In this document: positions 27,201 through 36,543 of the stretch, in pieces
Numbering within the stretch: position 1 is the stretch's first letter
Layout: every line of letters begins with the position of its first letter
Origin: Pseudolabrys sp. FHR47
GTDB lineage: Bacteria > Pseudomonadota > Alphaproteobacteria > Rhizobiales > Xanthobacteraceae
Assembly: GCF_005153485.1 (NCBI RefSeq)
Contig: NZ_CP039740.1
Coordinates: 1,305,001-1,369,000 of the forward strand
DNA length: 64,000 nucleotides
Direction of reading: 5' to 3'
Program-made: the position numbers and the translations under genes
The notes under the pieces: model-generated
What the model was told of the DNA's origin: nothing
Seen by the model: the letters and a program-made list of their open reading frames with translations, nothing else
Database searches by the model: none

Positions 27201-28268
27201 ATGCCGTACAACATCCTTCTCATGGGCGCGTCATACGGATCGCTGCTGGCCTCCAAGCTGCTGTTTGGCGGACACTCGATTCATCTGGTGTGCCTGCCGG
27301 CCGAGGCCGACCTGATCAACGCGGAAGGCTTCAAGGTCACGCTACCGGTGCGCGGCCGCAAGGATCCGGTGCTGCTCGAATCGCGCAAGCTGCCGGGCAA
27401 GGTCACGGCCGGTCCCGCGACCGGCGTCGATCCGTCGAAATACGATCTTGTCGGCCTGTGCATGCAGGAGCCGCAGTACCGCTCGGACGGCGTGCGCCAA
27501 TTGCTCGACGCGGTCGGCAAATCGCGGGTGCCGTGCATGTCGATCATGAACATGCCGCCGCTGCCCTATATCAAGCGCATCCCCGGTCTCGATTACGCGG
27601 CGCTCGAAGCTGCCTATACCGACCCGCGCGTCTGGGATTCCATCGATCCGAAGAAGATCACTCTCAACAGCCCCGACCCGCAGGCGATCCGCCCGCCGGA
27701 TGGCAAGGCGAACGAACTCCTCGTGACTCTGCCGACCAATTTCAAATGCGCGCGCTTCGACGACGAGAAGGACACGCAGATCATCCGCAACCTCGAGAAG
27801 GACGTGGACGCCGCGCGTTTCGACGCGCCCGAGGGCAAGATCGAATTGCCGGTGAAACTGAAGGCCTACGATTCGATCTGGGTGCCGCTCGCCAAGTGGT
27901 CGATGCTGCTCGCCGGCAACTACCGTTGCATCACCAAGGACGGTATGCGCACCGCGCAGGAGGCGGTGTGGACCGACATTGAGGAATCGAAGTCGGTCTA
28001 CAACTTCGTGTTCGACCTCTGTGTCAAGCTCGGCGCCTCACCGAACGACCTCGTGCCGTTCGAGAAATATGCCGCCGCGGCGCAGTCGCTGTCGCGTCCG
28101 GCGTCGGCCGCGCGGGCGCTCAATAACGGGGCACCGAATATCGAGCGCGCCGACAAGCTGGTGCAGCTTATCGCCAAGCAGAAGGGCCTCAGCCATCCGG
28201 CGATCGACGCCCAGGTGGCGCTGGTCGATGAGCGACTCGCCGCCAACCGCAAGAAGGCGGCGGCCTGA
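27201..28268 (+). CDS. Ketopantoate reductase (ApbA/PanE) family protein
   Basis: 355 residues. The N-terminal Rossmann domain starts NILLMGASYGSLLASKLLFGGHSIHLVC, where the usual GxGxxG is GASYGS. A conserved NMPPLPYIKRIPGLD block and a helical C-terminal domain follow. The pattern resembles the PanE family, but the glycine motif and length (PanE ~300) differ, so true ketopantoate reduction is doubtful. A 2-hydroxy acid or opine-type dehydrogenase is possible. A good intrinsic terminator follows. Confidence 0.7.
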   Translation: MPYNILLMGASYGSLLASKLLFGGHSIHLVCLPAEADLINAEGFKVTLPVRGRKDPVLLESRKLPGKVTAGPATGVDPSKYDLVGLCMQEPQYRSDGVRQLLDAVGKSRVPCMSIMNMPPLPYIKRIPGLDYAALEAAYTDPRVWDSIDPKKITLNSPDPQAIRPPDGKANELLVTLPTNFKCARFDDEKDTQIIRNLEKDVDAARFDAPEGKIELPVKLKAYDSIWVPLAKWSMLLAGNYRCITKDGMRTAQEAVWTDIEESKSVYNFVFDLCVKLGASPNDLVPFEKYAAAAQSLSRPASAARALNNGAPNIERADKLVQLIAKQKGLSHPAIDAQVALVDERLAANRKKAAA

Positions 28269-28705
28269 GCGCCTCCCCCGGTGGGGTGAAGTACGGCCGG
28301 CTTGTCCACGCGGCAGGCCGGCCTTTTTTGTGACGCGAGGACTGCGATACCGCGTCAGTTTGCCGATACAACCGGCGTATGAATAAACAATGGTGATGGT
28401 CAAAAAGCCCCCGCAAATAAAAGGATTTTCCATCTTGCGCCTGTCCATTTTCGCCCCCTGGTCCCGAATGTGACATTGCTGCAACAACGGTCTTGAATCT
28501 TTGGAAAGAACCCCCAGACGCCTAATAAGGCAGCAATTGCTACTGTTTTTGGCTTGCTGATTTGCATGACTCCGGACGAAAAATGACGGTAATGCACGCC
28601 CTGTTGCGTAGGGGACGTACCGCGGCTTTTCGCAATGCGAACTGCGCAACCGGGACGGGCGGGTGGATCGGCAAACGCTGATCGGAAAGTAAGGGGCAGG
28701 GTCCT
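28269..28705. other. Intergenic region between the ApbA-like gene and the TorF porin
   Basis: 437 bp with no gene I can support. It holds the terminator at 28295-28329 and then ~375 bp of more AT-rich leader that should contain the porin promoter. Open frames here have no recognisable similarity. A sigma54-like TGG...TGC pair near 28550 has the wrong spacing. Confidence 0.6.
28295..28329 (+). terminator. Intrinsic terminator after the ApbA-like gene
   Basis: GGCCGGC (28295-28301) pairs with GCCGGCC (28317-28323) around a 15-nt loop, followed directly by T6 (28324-28329). Confidence 0.85.
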
Positions 28706-29638
28706 ATGAAGAAGGTTTTGATGTCAGCAGTCGCCGCGGTCGCTTTGTCCGCCGCGCCCGCGTTTGCCGCGGATATGCCGGTGAAGGCCAAGAAGGTCGT
28801 CGCGGCTCCGGCGCCGACCATTTTCGATATCGCTTTCGGCGGCGTCGTGATGAGCGACTACAATTTCCGCGGCGTTTCGCAGTCGAACCGCGGCTGGTCG
28901 GGCGGCGCCTACTTCGAGCCGCAGCTTTCGATCGGTTTCGGCACGCTCTACGCCGGTATCGCGGCCTACGGCATCGACTGGCCGGGCACCGCGCCGCAGT
29001 ATGGTTTCACCAATCCGTCGGCTGAAGTCGATCTCTACGGCGGCTGGCGCAACACCTTCGGCGCGTTCTCGGTCGACCTCGGCTTGATCTACTACTACTA
29101 CCCGCGTGAAACCTGGAACGGCTTCACCAGCCAGAGCGATTTCTACGAAATCTACGGCAAGTTCGGCTACGCCATCACCCCGGATCTGAGCGTCGGTGCC
29201 AACGTCTTCTGGACGCCGGACCTCCTGCACTACAGCACGACCTTCGCCAACTCGGGTGTCGGCAGCCAGAAGGCCGGCGCGACCTACGGTTCGTTGACCG
29301 CCAAGTGGGTGCTGCCGTGGACCACGAACGGCATCGGCGCCTTCGTATCGGGCGAACTCGGTCACTGGTGGATCAAGGATAGCGGCTTCGTCGCTTCGGG
29401 CGCCGGCACCGGCGTCGCCGGCGCGGGCGTCAACCCGAGCTACACCTACTGGAACGCTGGTATCGCCTTCACCTACAAGGCGCTCACCCTCGACCTGCGC
29501 TACCACGACACCGACCAGAGCACGACGGACTGCTTGGCGTTCCTGGCGGTTGCGCCGGGCAACCAGGCGGGCAGCTGGTGCAAGGGCACGTTCGTCGCGT
29601 CGCTCAAGTTCGACACCATGCTCTCGGCTCTCAAGTAA
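28706..29638 (+). CDS. TorF family putative porin (outer membrane)
   Basis: 310 residues. Signal peptide MKKVLMSAVAAVALSAAPAFA|AD. The mature protein has the TorF/Gcw_chp pattern: VVMSDYNFRGVSQSNRGWSGGAYFEP early, then repeated beta-strands such as DLYGGWRNTFGAFSVDLGLIYYYYP, and a C-terminal strand FVASLKFDTMLSALK. This family forms small outer-membrane channels in alphaproteobacteria. The long upstream leader and a strong terminator show it is monocistronic. Confidence 0.92.
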   Translation: MKKVLMSAVAAVALSAAPAFAADMPVKAKKVVAAPAPTIFDIAFGGVVMSDYNFRGVSQSNRGWSGGAYFEPQLSIGFGTLYAGIAAYGIDWPGTAPQYGFTNPSAEVDLYGGWRNTFGAFSVDLGLIYYYYPRETWNGFTSQSDFYEIYGKFGYAITPDLSVGANVFWTPDLLHYSTTFANSGVGSQKAGATYGSLTAKWVLPWTTNGIGAFVSGELGHWWIKDSGFVASGAGTGVAGAGVNPSYTYWNAGIAFTYKALTLDLRYHDTDQSTTDCLAFLAVAPGNQAGSWCKGTFVASLKFDTMLSALK

Positions 29639-29670
29639 GCCGAATCTGATCGGCCTCTCCGGCCAAAGAG

Positions 29671-29702
29671 AAACGGCGGTCCCGCAAGGACCGCCGTTTT
29701 TT
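29671..29702 (+). terminator. Strong intrinsic terminator after the TorF porin gene
   Basis: AAACGGCGGTCC (29671-29682), loop CGCAA, GGACCGCCGTTT (29688-29699), with T6 to 29702. It lies between convergent genes. Confidence 0.92.
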
Positions 29703-29723
29703 ATTGCCGGTTGCGCCGGCCGA

Positions 29724-31445
29724 TCATCCGGTCGCGGCCTCTTCGCGCAGGTGCGCGCCTTCGGTCTGGCGTTCCAGGTTGAGGCGGCGGCCGTGGAAGG
29801 CATGCAACGTCGAGCGATGGCCGATCGAGACGATGGTCGTGCCCGGCAATCGCTCCGCCAACAGCCGGTACACGGCCGCCTCCGCGGCCTCATCGAGCGA
29901 AGCGGTCGCTTCATCGAGGAACAGATAGTCCGGCTTCAGCAGCAGCGCCCGCGCAATGCCGAGGCGCTGCTGTTCGCCCAGCGACAGCATCCGGTTCCAA
30001 TGCGCTTCCTCGTCGAGACGCTCCGCGAGCGCCGGCAGCCCGACCGCGGCGACGAGACCGGGAATGTCGGCAGCTTCGTAAGTGCCCGGCTCGGCCGGAT
30101 AGGCGATCGCGTCGGTCAGCGACGCGATCGGGAAGTAGGGCCGCTGCGGCAGGATCATGACCTTGGCGCCCTTCGGCACGCGGATAACGCCCGACCCGAA
30201 CGGCCAGATGCCGGCCAAAGCGCGGAACAGCGTCGATTTGCCCGAGCCGGACGGCCCCGTGACCAGCACCTTGTCGCCAGCCGCGATGGTGAGTTCTTGC
30301 GCGCTCACCAGCGGCGTGCCGTTCGGCAGCTTGACCGCCAAGTCCCTGATTTCGACCGCGGCGCTATCGCCCGGGCCGACGGCGATGACCGGCGGCGTCG
30401 CGGCGACCTGGCGGGCCGTCTGGATCGAGCGGTCGAAGCCGTCCAGACGCTCGATGACCGCGCTCCATTCAGCCAGCCGCCTGTAGGCATCGACGAAGAA
30501 CGACAGCGCTCCCTGCACGCTGCTGAAAGCGGAGGCGGTCTGCGTCAGCCCGCCGAGCTGCACCGCGCCGGCGAAATAGGCCGGGCTGATGACGACGATC
30601 GGGAAAACGGATGCGATCTGACCATACCCGGCCGTCAGGAAGGTCAGGCGCTTGGTGCGGGACATGATCGCCATCCAGTTGTCGGCGAGCCGCGCGAAGC
30701 GGCCGAGCAACTGATCGCGCTCCGCCTTCTCGCCTTCGAGCAGCGCGATCTGCTCGGCGTTCTCGCGCACGCGCACGAGGCTGAAGCGGAAGTCGGCTTC
30801 ATAACGCTGTTGCTGGAAATTGAGCGCGACCAGCGGCCGACCGATCCAGTGCGTCAGCGCCGTGCCGAGGATGGCGTAGAGCAGCGCCGCCCAGAACAGG
30901 TAGCCGGGTATGTGCCAGGCTGTGCCGAATACATGCAGCGGTGCAGCCGCCGACAGCGACCAGAGAATGACGCTGAACGAAACGAGGGTCACGACCGAAT
31001 TCAACAGGCCGAGGCCGAGCGGCAGGATGCCGCCCTCGATGAACAATCTGATGTCTTCGGCGATGCGCTGGTCCGGGTTGTCGGCGGCGTCGCCGAGCAA
31101 CTGCATTCTGTAATGATTGGAGCCCTCGAGCCAGTGGCCGAGATAAGCCTGCGTCATCCAACGCCGCCAGCGGATTTGCAGCCACTGGTTTAGATAGAGC
31201 TGATAGACCGCCGCGACGATGAAAATCGCAGCGAGGACACAGAAGTAGCCGAGTTCGTAGACGAAGCTGTCCCAGTTTCGATCTTGCAGCGCATTATAAA
31301 AGCGCGCGTTCCATTGATTGATTAGCACGGTGATCGCCACGATGCCGAGTTCGATGGCAATGATGGCGGCAAGCAGCAGGCGTCCGGCCCATCGGTCGTC
31401 GGAACGGAAGTATGGGCTTGCGATACGCCACACAGTGGCGAGCAT
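29724..31445 (-). CDS. SbmA/BacA-like ABC transporter (fused permease and ATPase)
   Basis: 573 residues from ATG 31445, which has AGAGGA 9 nt upstream (an in-frame TTG at 31463 is less likely). The N-terminal ~330 residues have six membrane helices of the ABC_membrane_2/SbmA-BacA type (INQWNARFYNALQDRNWDSF, QRYEADFRFSLVRVRENAE). The ATPase domain has Walker A GPSGSGKST, signature LSLGEQQR and Walker B YLFLDEATAS. It is a half-transporter expected to dimerise. Members such as BclA in Bradyrhizobium and YddA-type proteins import peptides; the substrate here is unknown. Confidence 0.9.
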   Translation of the reverse strand: MLATVWRIASPYFRSDDRWAGRLLLAAIIAIELGIVAITVLINQWNARFYNALQDRNWDSFVYELGYFCVLAAIFIVAAVYQLYLNQWLQIRWRRWMTQAYLGHWLEGSNHYRMQLLGDAADNPDQRIAEDIRLFIEGGILPLGLGLLNSVVTLVSFSVILWSLSAAAPLHVFGTAWHIPGYLFWAALLYAILGTALTHWIGRPLVALNFQQQRYEADFRFSLVRVRENAEQIALLEGEKAERDQLLGRFARLADNWMAIMSRTKRLTFLTAGYGQIASVFPIVVISPAYFAGAVQLGGLTQTASAFSSVQGALSFFVDAYRRLAEWSAVIERLDGFDRSIQTARQVAATPPVIAVGPGDSAAVEIRDLAVKLPNGTPLVSAQELTIAAGDKVLVTGPSGSGKSTLFRALAGIWPFGSGVIRVPKGAKVMILPQRPYFPIASLTDAIAYPAEPGTYEAADIPGLVAAVGLPALAERLDEEAHWNRMLSLGEQQRLGIARALLLKPDYLFLDEATASLDEAAEAAVYRLLAERLPGTTIVSIGHRSTLHAFHGRRLNLERQTEGAHLREEAATG

Positions 31446-31639
31446 TGCGATAATTCCTCTCAAGGGAGGTCTCCTTTAACGGCCGGACCGGAAAGTCAGC
31501 ACAAGCCAGCGACAGCTTCGCACATGCGAAACAATGTCGCTGTTTCTCAATATGGGAAAAAGGGCTTTCGGTGGGCAGGCCCACCCGGCCAAGGTTGCGT
31601 CCATTCGCAGACGCCTCTACGATAATTCTTCAAGGGTTG

Positions 31640-31669
31640 CTTGGTCTTGAGGCTCGTGCACAGACCAAG
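31640..31669 (+). promoter_or_regulatory. Inverted repeat in the leader of the TRAP operon
   Basis: CTTGGTCT (31640-31647) and AGACCAAG (31662-31669) are perfect 8-bp arms with a 14-nt spacer, about 76 bp before the first TRAP gene. It may be an operator or an RNA hairpin. No T-run follows. Confidence 0.35.
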
Positions 31670-31744
31670 GAATAAGACCCGATGAAAAATGTTTTATACA
31701 AAAAAGAACACTGAGGAAACAATCACCCAAGGGAGGGTTTCAGA

Positions 31745-32872
31745 ATGGCTAAATCCACGGCTACGTCCCGTCGCCGGTTTCTCGGCGGCGCCGCGGTCGC
31801 CGGCGTCGCAACGATTGCAATGCCGCAGGTTTCGCGCGCGCAAACCGTAACCCTGAAGATGCAGAGCGGCTTCGGCCCGACCGACATCCTCAGCGATTAC
31901 GGTCGTGACTACGTGTCCAAGGTCAACGCCATGGGCGGCGGCCGCCTCAAGATCGACTTCCTGAACTCGGGCGCGGTTGTGAAGCCGTTCTCGGTGATGG
32001 ACGCGACCTCGACCGGCGTGCTCGATGCGAACTGGAGCGTCCCGGCCTATTGGTATGGCAAGCACCGCGCCGCCTCGCTGTTCGGCACCGGTCCGGTCTA
32101 CGGCACCAATGCCGATCAGTTCATGAGCTGGTTCTATTATGGCGGCGGCGACAAGCTGTATCGTGAGCTCACTCAGGACACCCTGAAGCTCAACGTCGTC
32201 GGCTTCTTCTCCTTCGCGATGCCGACCCAGCCGCTCGGCTGGTTCAAGAAGCCAATCAATGGCCCGGAAGATCTCAAGGGCCTCAAGTATCGCACCGTCG
32301 GTCTAGCCTCGAACGTGATGCAGGCCATGGGCGCCAGCGTTGCGCAGTTGCCGGGGCCGGAAATCCTGCCGGCGATGGAAAAGGGCGTCATCGATGCGTT
32401 CGAGTTCAACAACCCGACCTCGGACAGCCGCTTCGGCGCGCAGGACGTCGCCAAGAACTACTATCTCGGCTCGTATCACCAGGCTTCGGAAGCCATTGAA
32501 GTGGTCTTCAACAAGGGCAAGTACGACGGTCTGGCCAAGGAGCAGCAGGAGCTTCTCAGGATCGCCGTGCAGGCGACGTCGGCCGACGGCGGCTGGAAGG
32601 CTTCCGACATCTACTCGAACGATCTGCAGACCCTGATCACGAAGCACGGCGTGCAGGTCAAGCGCACGCCGGTGTCGGTGTTCAAGGCGCAGCTCGCGGC
32701 CTGGGACAAGGTCATCGGGGAGATCTCCGGCGATTCCGCCCAGGGGCCGATGATCAAGAAGATCCTCGAGAGCCAGAAGGCCTACGCCAAGCGCGTTGCC
32801 TTCTATTCGATCAACAACGAGGCTGACTTCAAGTCCGCCTACGAGCACTACTTTGGACCGATGAAGGTCTGA
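31745..32872 (+). CDS. TRAP transporter substrate-binding protein (DctP family)
   Basis: 375 residues. Periplasmic receptor of a TRAP transporter, exported by Tat (TSRRRFLGGAAVAGVATIA). Family features: DFLNSGAVVKPFSVMDATSTGVLDA, GLKYRTVGLASNVMQAMGAS (the Arg that binds the substrate carboxylate) and KGVIDAFEFNNPTSD. It resembles the TakP-like branch that binds 2-oxo acids or similar carboxylates. GGGAGGG precedes the ATG by 7 nt. It is the first gene of dctP-dctQ-dctM-amidase. Confidence 0.92.
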   Translation: MAKSTATSRRRFLGGAAVAGVATIAMPQVSRAQTVTLKMQSGFGPTDILSDYGRDYVSKVNAMGGGRLKIDFLNSGAVVKPFSVMDATSTGVLDANWSVPAYWYGKHRAASLFGTGPVYGTNADQFMSWFYYGGGDKLYRELTQDTLKLNVVGFFSFAMPTQPLGWFKKPINGPEDLKGLKYRTVGLASNVMQAMGASVAQLPGPEILPAMEKGVIDAFEFNNPTSDSRFGAQDVAKNYYLGSYHQASEAIEVVFNKGKYDGLAKEQQELLRIAVQATSADGGWKASDIYSNDLQTLITKHGVQVKRTPVSVFKAQLAAWDKVIGEISGDSAQGPMIKKILESQKAYAKRVAFYSINNEADFKSAYEHYFGPMKV

Positions 32873-32948
32873 ACCTTCACGATGCCGATCGCCGGGGCGG
32901 CCATCCGCCCCGGCGATATTTTGCGCCACTACACTCGCGAGATTTTCC

Positions 32949-33554
32949 GTGGAAAAAGTCCTGCTCTTCATCGACCGGCTCAGCGCCGGGGTCGGCAAGG
33001 CCTTCGGCTGGTGCATCATCGTCATGACACTCGGCACTTGCTACGAGGTGTTCGTGCGCTACGTGCTGCGGGCGCCGACCAATTGGGCCTTCGACCTTTC
33101 CTATTTCATGTATGGCGCGCTTTTCATGATGGCCGGCGCCTACACCTTGTCGCGCAACGGTCATGTCCGCGGCGACGTGCTCTACCGCATGATGCCTGTG
33201 AAGGTACAGGCTTCCATCGATCTCGTTCTCTACATCATCTTCTTCATTCCCGGTTTCGGCGCGCTGCTTTGGTATGGCATTCCGTATGCCCAGGTATCCT
33301 GGCAGATCCATGAAGTCAGCATCTACAGCCCGACCGGGGCCCCGGTTTATCCGCACAAGACGCTGATCCCGATCGCCGCCTTCTTCATGCTGTTGCAGGG
33401 CTTCGCCGAGATCGTTCGCTGTATCGTATGTATTCGCGATGGCGCTTGGCCGTCGCGTTTGCACGACGTCGAGGAAATGGAATCGGCGATTCTGCATGAG
33501 GCGGAGGATCGCCGCCGTATCGAAGAAGAACTGCACGTTGGGGCCAAGCAATGA
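32949..33554 (+). CDS. TRAP transporter small permease (DctQ family)
   Basis: 201 residues from a GTG at 32949. Four hydrophobic helices and the FVRYVLRAPTNWAFDLSYFMYG motif identify the DctQ small subunit. It has an unusually long charged C-terminal tail (~35 residues, EEMESAILHEAEDRRRIEEELHV region) that is probably coiled coil and cytoplasmic. Its stop overlaps the start of the large permease (ATGA). Confidence 0.92.
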   Translation: MEKVLLFIDRLSAGVGKAFGWCIIVMTLGTCYEVFVRYVLRAPTNWAFDLSYFMYGALFMMAGAYTLSRNGHVRGDVLYRMMPVKVQASIDLVLYIIFFIPGFGALLWYGIPYAQVSWQIHEVSIYSPTGAPVYPHKTLIPIAAFFMLLQGFAEIVRCIVCIRDGAWPSRLHDVEEMESAILHEAEDRRRIEEELHVGAKQ

Positions 33555-34879
33555 TGTCCTTCACCAATCCGGAAGTCGGCATCATCCAGCTCGCCGGCTT
33601 CATCGTCATTATCCTGCTCGGCTTCCCCATCACCTTCACACTCATCGCGATGGGCGTGATCTTCGGCTATTACGCGATGGGACCGCGTATCTTCGACCTG
33701 CTCGTCACGAACACCTACGACGTCATGTCGAACGACGTGCTGACCGCGGTGCCGCTGTTCCTGTTCATGGGCTACATGGTCGAGCGGTCCAATATTCTCG
33801 ATCGGCTGTTCTATTCCATTCAGATGGCGGCCCGGAATGTGCCAGGATCGCTCGCGGTGGCGACGCTCGTTACTTGTGCGCTGTTCGCGACCGCGACCGG
33901 CATCGTCGGTGCCGTGGTGACGCTGATGGGACTGCTGGCATTCCCGGCCATGCTGAAGGCCGGCTACGACACCAAGCTGTCCGCAGGTGTGATTTGCGCC
34001 GGCGGCTGTCTCGGTATTCTCATTCCGCCGAGCGTGTTGCTCATTCTTTATGGCGCGACGACGTCGGTCTCGGTGGTGCAGCTTTACGCCGCCGCGTTCA
34101 TCCCTGGCTTCATGCTGGCGGGCTTCTACATCCTTTATGTGATCGCCCGCGTGATGATTAATCCGAAGCTGGCGCCGCGGCCGCCGGAGTTCGACAAGCC
34201 GATCCCGTTCGCCGAGGTTGCCTGGGCGCTGATGACTTCGTTTTTTCCGCTCGCAATTCTGATCCTGTCGGTGCTCGGCGCCATCCTGCTTGGTCTGGCG
34301 ACTCCGTCGGAGGCTGCGGCCGTCGGCGCCGGCGGCTCGATCGTGCTGGCGGCGGCATATGGATCGCTGACCTTCCAGCGCCTGAAGGAGGCGGTGTATC
34401 TCACCGCCCGTACTTCGGCGATGGTTTGCTACCTGTTCATCGGGTCGTGGACCTTCTCCTCGGTGTTCTCCTATCTCGGCGGTCATGAGGTCATCGAGCA
34501 CTGGGTGCTGGCGGCCAACCTGTCCTCGACCGGCTTCCTGATCCTCACCCAGTTCATCATCTTCCTGCTCGGCTGGCCGCTGGAGTGGACCGAAATCATC
34601 ATCATCTTCGTGCCGATCTTCCTGCCGCTGCTGAAGACCTTCAGCGTCGACCCGTTGATGTTCGGCATTCTGGTCGCGCTCAACATCCAGACCTCGTTCA
34701 ACACGCCCCCCATGGCGATGGCGGCCTATTACCTGAAGGGCGTGTCACCGCCGCACGTCAAATTGACGGACATCTTCTCCGGCGCCTTGCCGTTCGTTTT
34801 CCTGGTGTTCCTGTCCATGACGCTGGTCTATATATTCCCGGACATTGCGTTGTGGCTGCCGCGCACGCTGTACAAGTGA
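33551..34879 (+). CDS. TRAP transporter large permease (DctM family)
   Basis: 442 residues, about 12 hydrophobic helices. FLFMGYMVERSNILDRLFYSIQ, ATGIVGAVVTLMGLLAFPAML and GGCLGILIPPSVLLILYG are DctM signatures. DctM carries out Na+-coupled transport with DctP and DctQ. It overlaps dctQ by 4 bases, showing translational coupling. The amidase gene follows after 22 bp. Confidence 0.95.
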   Translation: MMSFTNPEVGIIQLAGFIVIILLGFPITFTLIAMGVIFGYYAMGPRIFDLLVTNTYDVMSNDVLTAVPLFLFMGYMVERSNILDRLFYSIQMAARNVPGSLAVATLVTCALFATATGIVGAVVTLMGLLAFPAMLKAGYDTKLSAGVICAGGCLGILIPPSVLLILYGATTSVSVVQLYAAAFIPGFMLAGFYILYVIARVMINPKLAPRPPEFDKPIPFAEVAWALMTSFFPLAILILSVLGAILLGLATPSEAAAVGAGGSIVLAAAYGSLTFQRLKEAVYLTARTSAMVCYLFIGSWTFSSVFSYLGGHEVIEHWVLAANLSSTGFLILTQFIIFLLGWPLEWTEIIIIFVPIFLPLLKTFSVDPLMFGILVALNIQTSFNTPPMAMAAYYLKGVSPPHVKLTDIFSGALPFVFLVFLSMTLVYIFPDIALWLPRTLYK

Positions 34880-34901
34880 GCGGCTTACAGGTGAGACGAG
34901 C

Positions 34902-36233
34902 GTGACGGACGAGGAATTGACGGGCCTGACCGCCATCGAGGCGGCCGAGCATATTGCCAATGGTGACTTCAGCTCGGAGGAGTATGTCGGCGCCTGTCTC
35001 GACCGCATCGCCGCGATCGACGGCGAGGTGCGGGCCTTCGTGCATCTCGACCCGGATGCGGCGCTGGCCCAGGCCCGGGAAGTCGACGAGCGGCGGCGCA
35101 ACGGGCTGTCGATCGGCCTGCTGCACGGCCTTCCCGTCGCCATCAAGGACCTGTTCGACACCGCCGACTACAAGACCGAGTACGGCACGGCGCTGTTCAG
35201 GGGCCGGCAGCCGACACGCGATTCCGCGGTGGTTGCCCGGCTGCGCGAGGCCGGCGCTGTCATCATCGGCAAGACGGTGACGACTGAACTCGCTTATTTC
35301 TCGCCGGGGCCGACGCGCAACCCGCACGATCTCACCCGCACGCCCGGCGGCTCCTCGTCGGGCTCGGCGGCGGCGGTGGCGGCGGCGATGGTACCGCTCG
35401 CGGTCGGGTCCCAGACCAATGGCTCGATGATCCGTCCGGCCTCGTTCTGCGGCGTCTATGGCGTCAAGCCAACGCATGGGCTGATCTCGCGCCATGGCGC
35501 GCTCGAATTATCGCGCTCGCTCGATCATGTCGGCGTGTTCGCCCGCTCGCTGGCCGATGCGGCGCTCATCCTCGAAGTGCTGGCCGGTTACGATCCGAAC
35601 GACCCGGACACGAAGCCCGTGGCCGCGCCGGATTTTCTCGGGCTGGTGGCCGAAGAGCCGCCACTGCCGCCGCGGCTCGCCTTCGTGCGCACGCCCGTCT
35701 GGGACAAGGCCGACGCCCAGGCCCATGCCGCCTTCGAGGAACTGGTGGCGGCGCTCGGCGACCGGATTGTCGAGGTTGCCTTGCCTGACGCCTATGCCGT
35801 CGCCTGGGACGACCAGCGTGTCATCATGGCGGCGGACATGGCGCACAATTTCGATCCGCTGCTCAAGCGCGGCGGCGATGTGCTGAGCCAGCAGATGCGT
35901 GACCTGCTTGCCGACGGCCGCGCCGTGCCGGCGGTGCGCTATCTCGACGCGCAGCGCAACGCGCGCGGTTACGCAGCGGGCTTGATGAAGGTGTTTGACG
36001 AATACGACGCGATCCTGACGCCGGCAACGCCCGGTGTCGCGCCGGTGGGTGAGGCAACCGGCAGTCCGGTGTTCAATTCGTTGTGGAGCCTGACCGGGTT
36101 GCCGGCGCTGACGCTGCCGCTCCTGTCGGGCGAGGGCGGCATGCCGCTCGGCGTGCAGCTGGTCGGCGCCAAAGGCGACGACGCACGGCTGTTGCGCACG
36201 GCGAACTGGCTGGTCGAGCAGTTGGAAGAGTAA
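34902..36233 (+). CDS. Amidase signature family hydrolase
   Basis: 443 residues from the GTG at 34902 (GGTGAG upstream). The Ser-cisSer-Lys triad is placed as in malonamidase E2: Lys82 (AIKDLFDT), Ser151 (PGGSSSGS) and Ser175 (QTNGSMIRPASFCG), with the same spacing of 69 and 24. Cytoplasmic; cleaves an amide or related bond. It sits in a TRAP-transporter operon, so the imported substrate may be an amide-bearing carboxylate. Which amide cannot be told. Confidence 0.93.
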   Translation: MTDEELTGLTAIEAAEHIANGDFSSEEYVGACLDRIAAIDGEVRAFVHLDPDAALAQAREVDERRRNGLSIGLLHGLPVAIKDLFDTADYKTEYGTALFRGRQPTRDSAVVARLREAGAVIIGKTVTTELAYFSPGPTRNPHDLTRTPGGSSSGSAAAVAAAMVPLAVGSQTNGSMIRPASFCGVYGVKPTHGLISRHGALELSRSLDHVGVFARSLADAALILEVLAGYDPNDPDTKPVAAPDFLGLVAEEPPLPPRLAFVRTPVWDKADAQAHAAFEELVAALGDRIVEVALPDAYAVAWDDQRVIMAADMAHNFDPLLKRGGDVLSQQMRDLLADGRAVPAVRYLDAQRNARGYAAGLMKVFDEYDAILTPATPGVAPVGEATGSPVFNSLWSLTGLPALTLPLLSGEGGMPLGVQLVGAKGDDARLLRTANWLVEQLEE

Positions 36234-36272
36234 CGGTTTGCGGCAAGGTCGCGCGGCGGCGCGCTGACGTCG

Positions 36273-36452
36273 CTATTTCTTGTTGCGGACGAACAGCGGC
36301 TTCCAGTCGTCGCCCCAGAACGCCCACAGCATCAGGGCGAGGCCGATCAGCGTGCAGATCCACAGCGGCAGCGCTGCGAGCTTGCCGGCGACCAGCACCA
36401 TATAGCCAATCATGATGACGGCCCCGATCAGGGCGGTGATTGCATCTGCCAT
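36273..36452 (-). CDS. Small two-helix membrane protein, 59 residues
   Basis: ATG 36452 preceded by GAGG at 6 nt, TAG at 36273. Translation begins MADAITALIGAVIMIGYMVL and ends DDWKPLFVRNKK. Two hydrophobic segments (about 4-22 and 25-43) are separated by GKLA; the tail is basic. Good start signal, GC-rich codon use and the membrane layout support a real gene. It is below common length cut-offs and could be missed. No family recognised. It lies convergent to the amidase gene and 90 bp upstream-side of the dienelactone hydrolase stop. Confidence 0.7.
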   Translation of the reverse strand: MADAITALIGAVIMIGYMVLVAGKLAALPLWICTLIGLALMLWAFWGDDWKPLFVRNKK

Positions 36453-36543
36453 GAGGAGCCTCGACCTGTCGTTTCCCGTGCGATGTTATTTGGCGATAGT
36501 TTAACGCCTGCGGCGCGCCGCGCACTACAATTTTTGCGGGCTG

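Noticed and set aside
28550..28567. TGG...TTTGCAT resembling a sigma54 promoter upstream of the TorF porin
   Set aside because: GG and GC are separated by 11 nt rather than the required 10.
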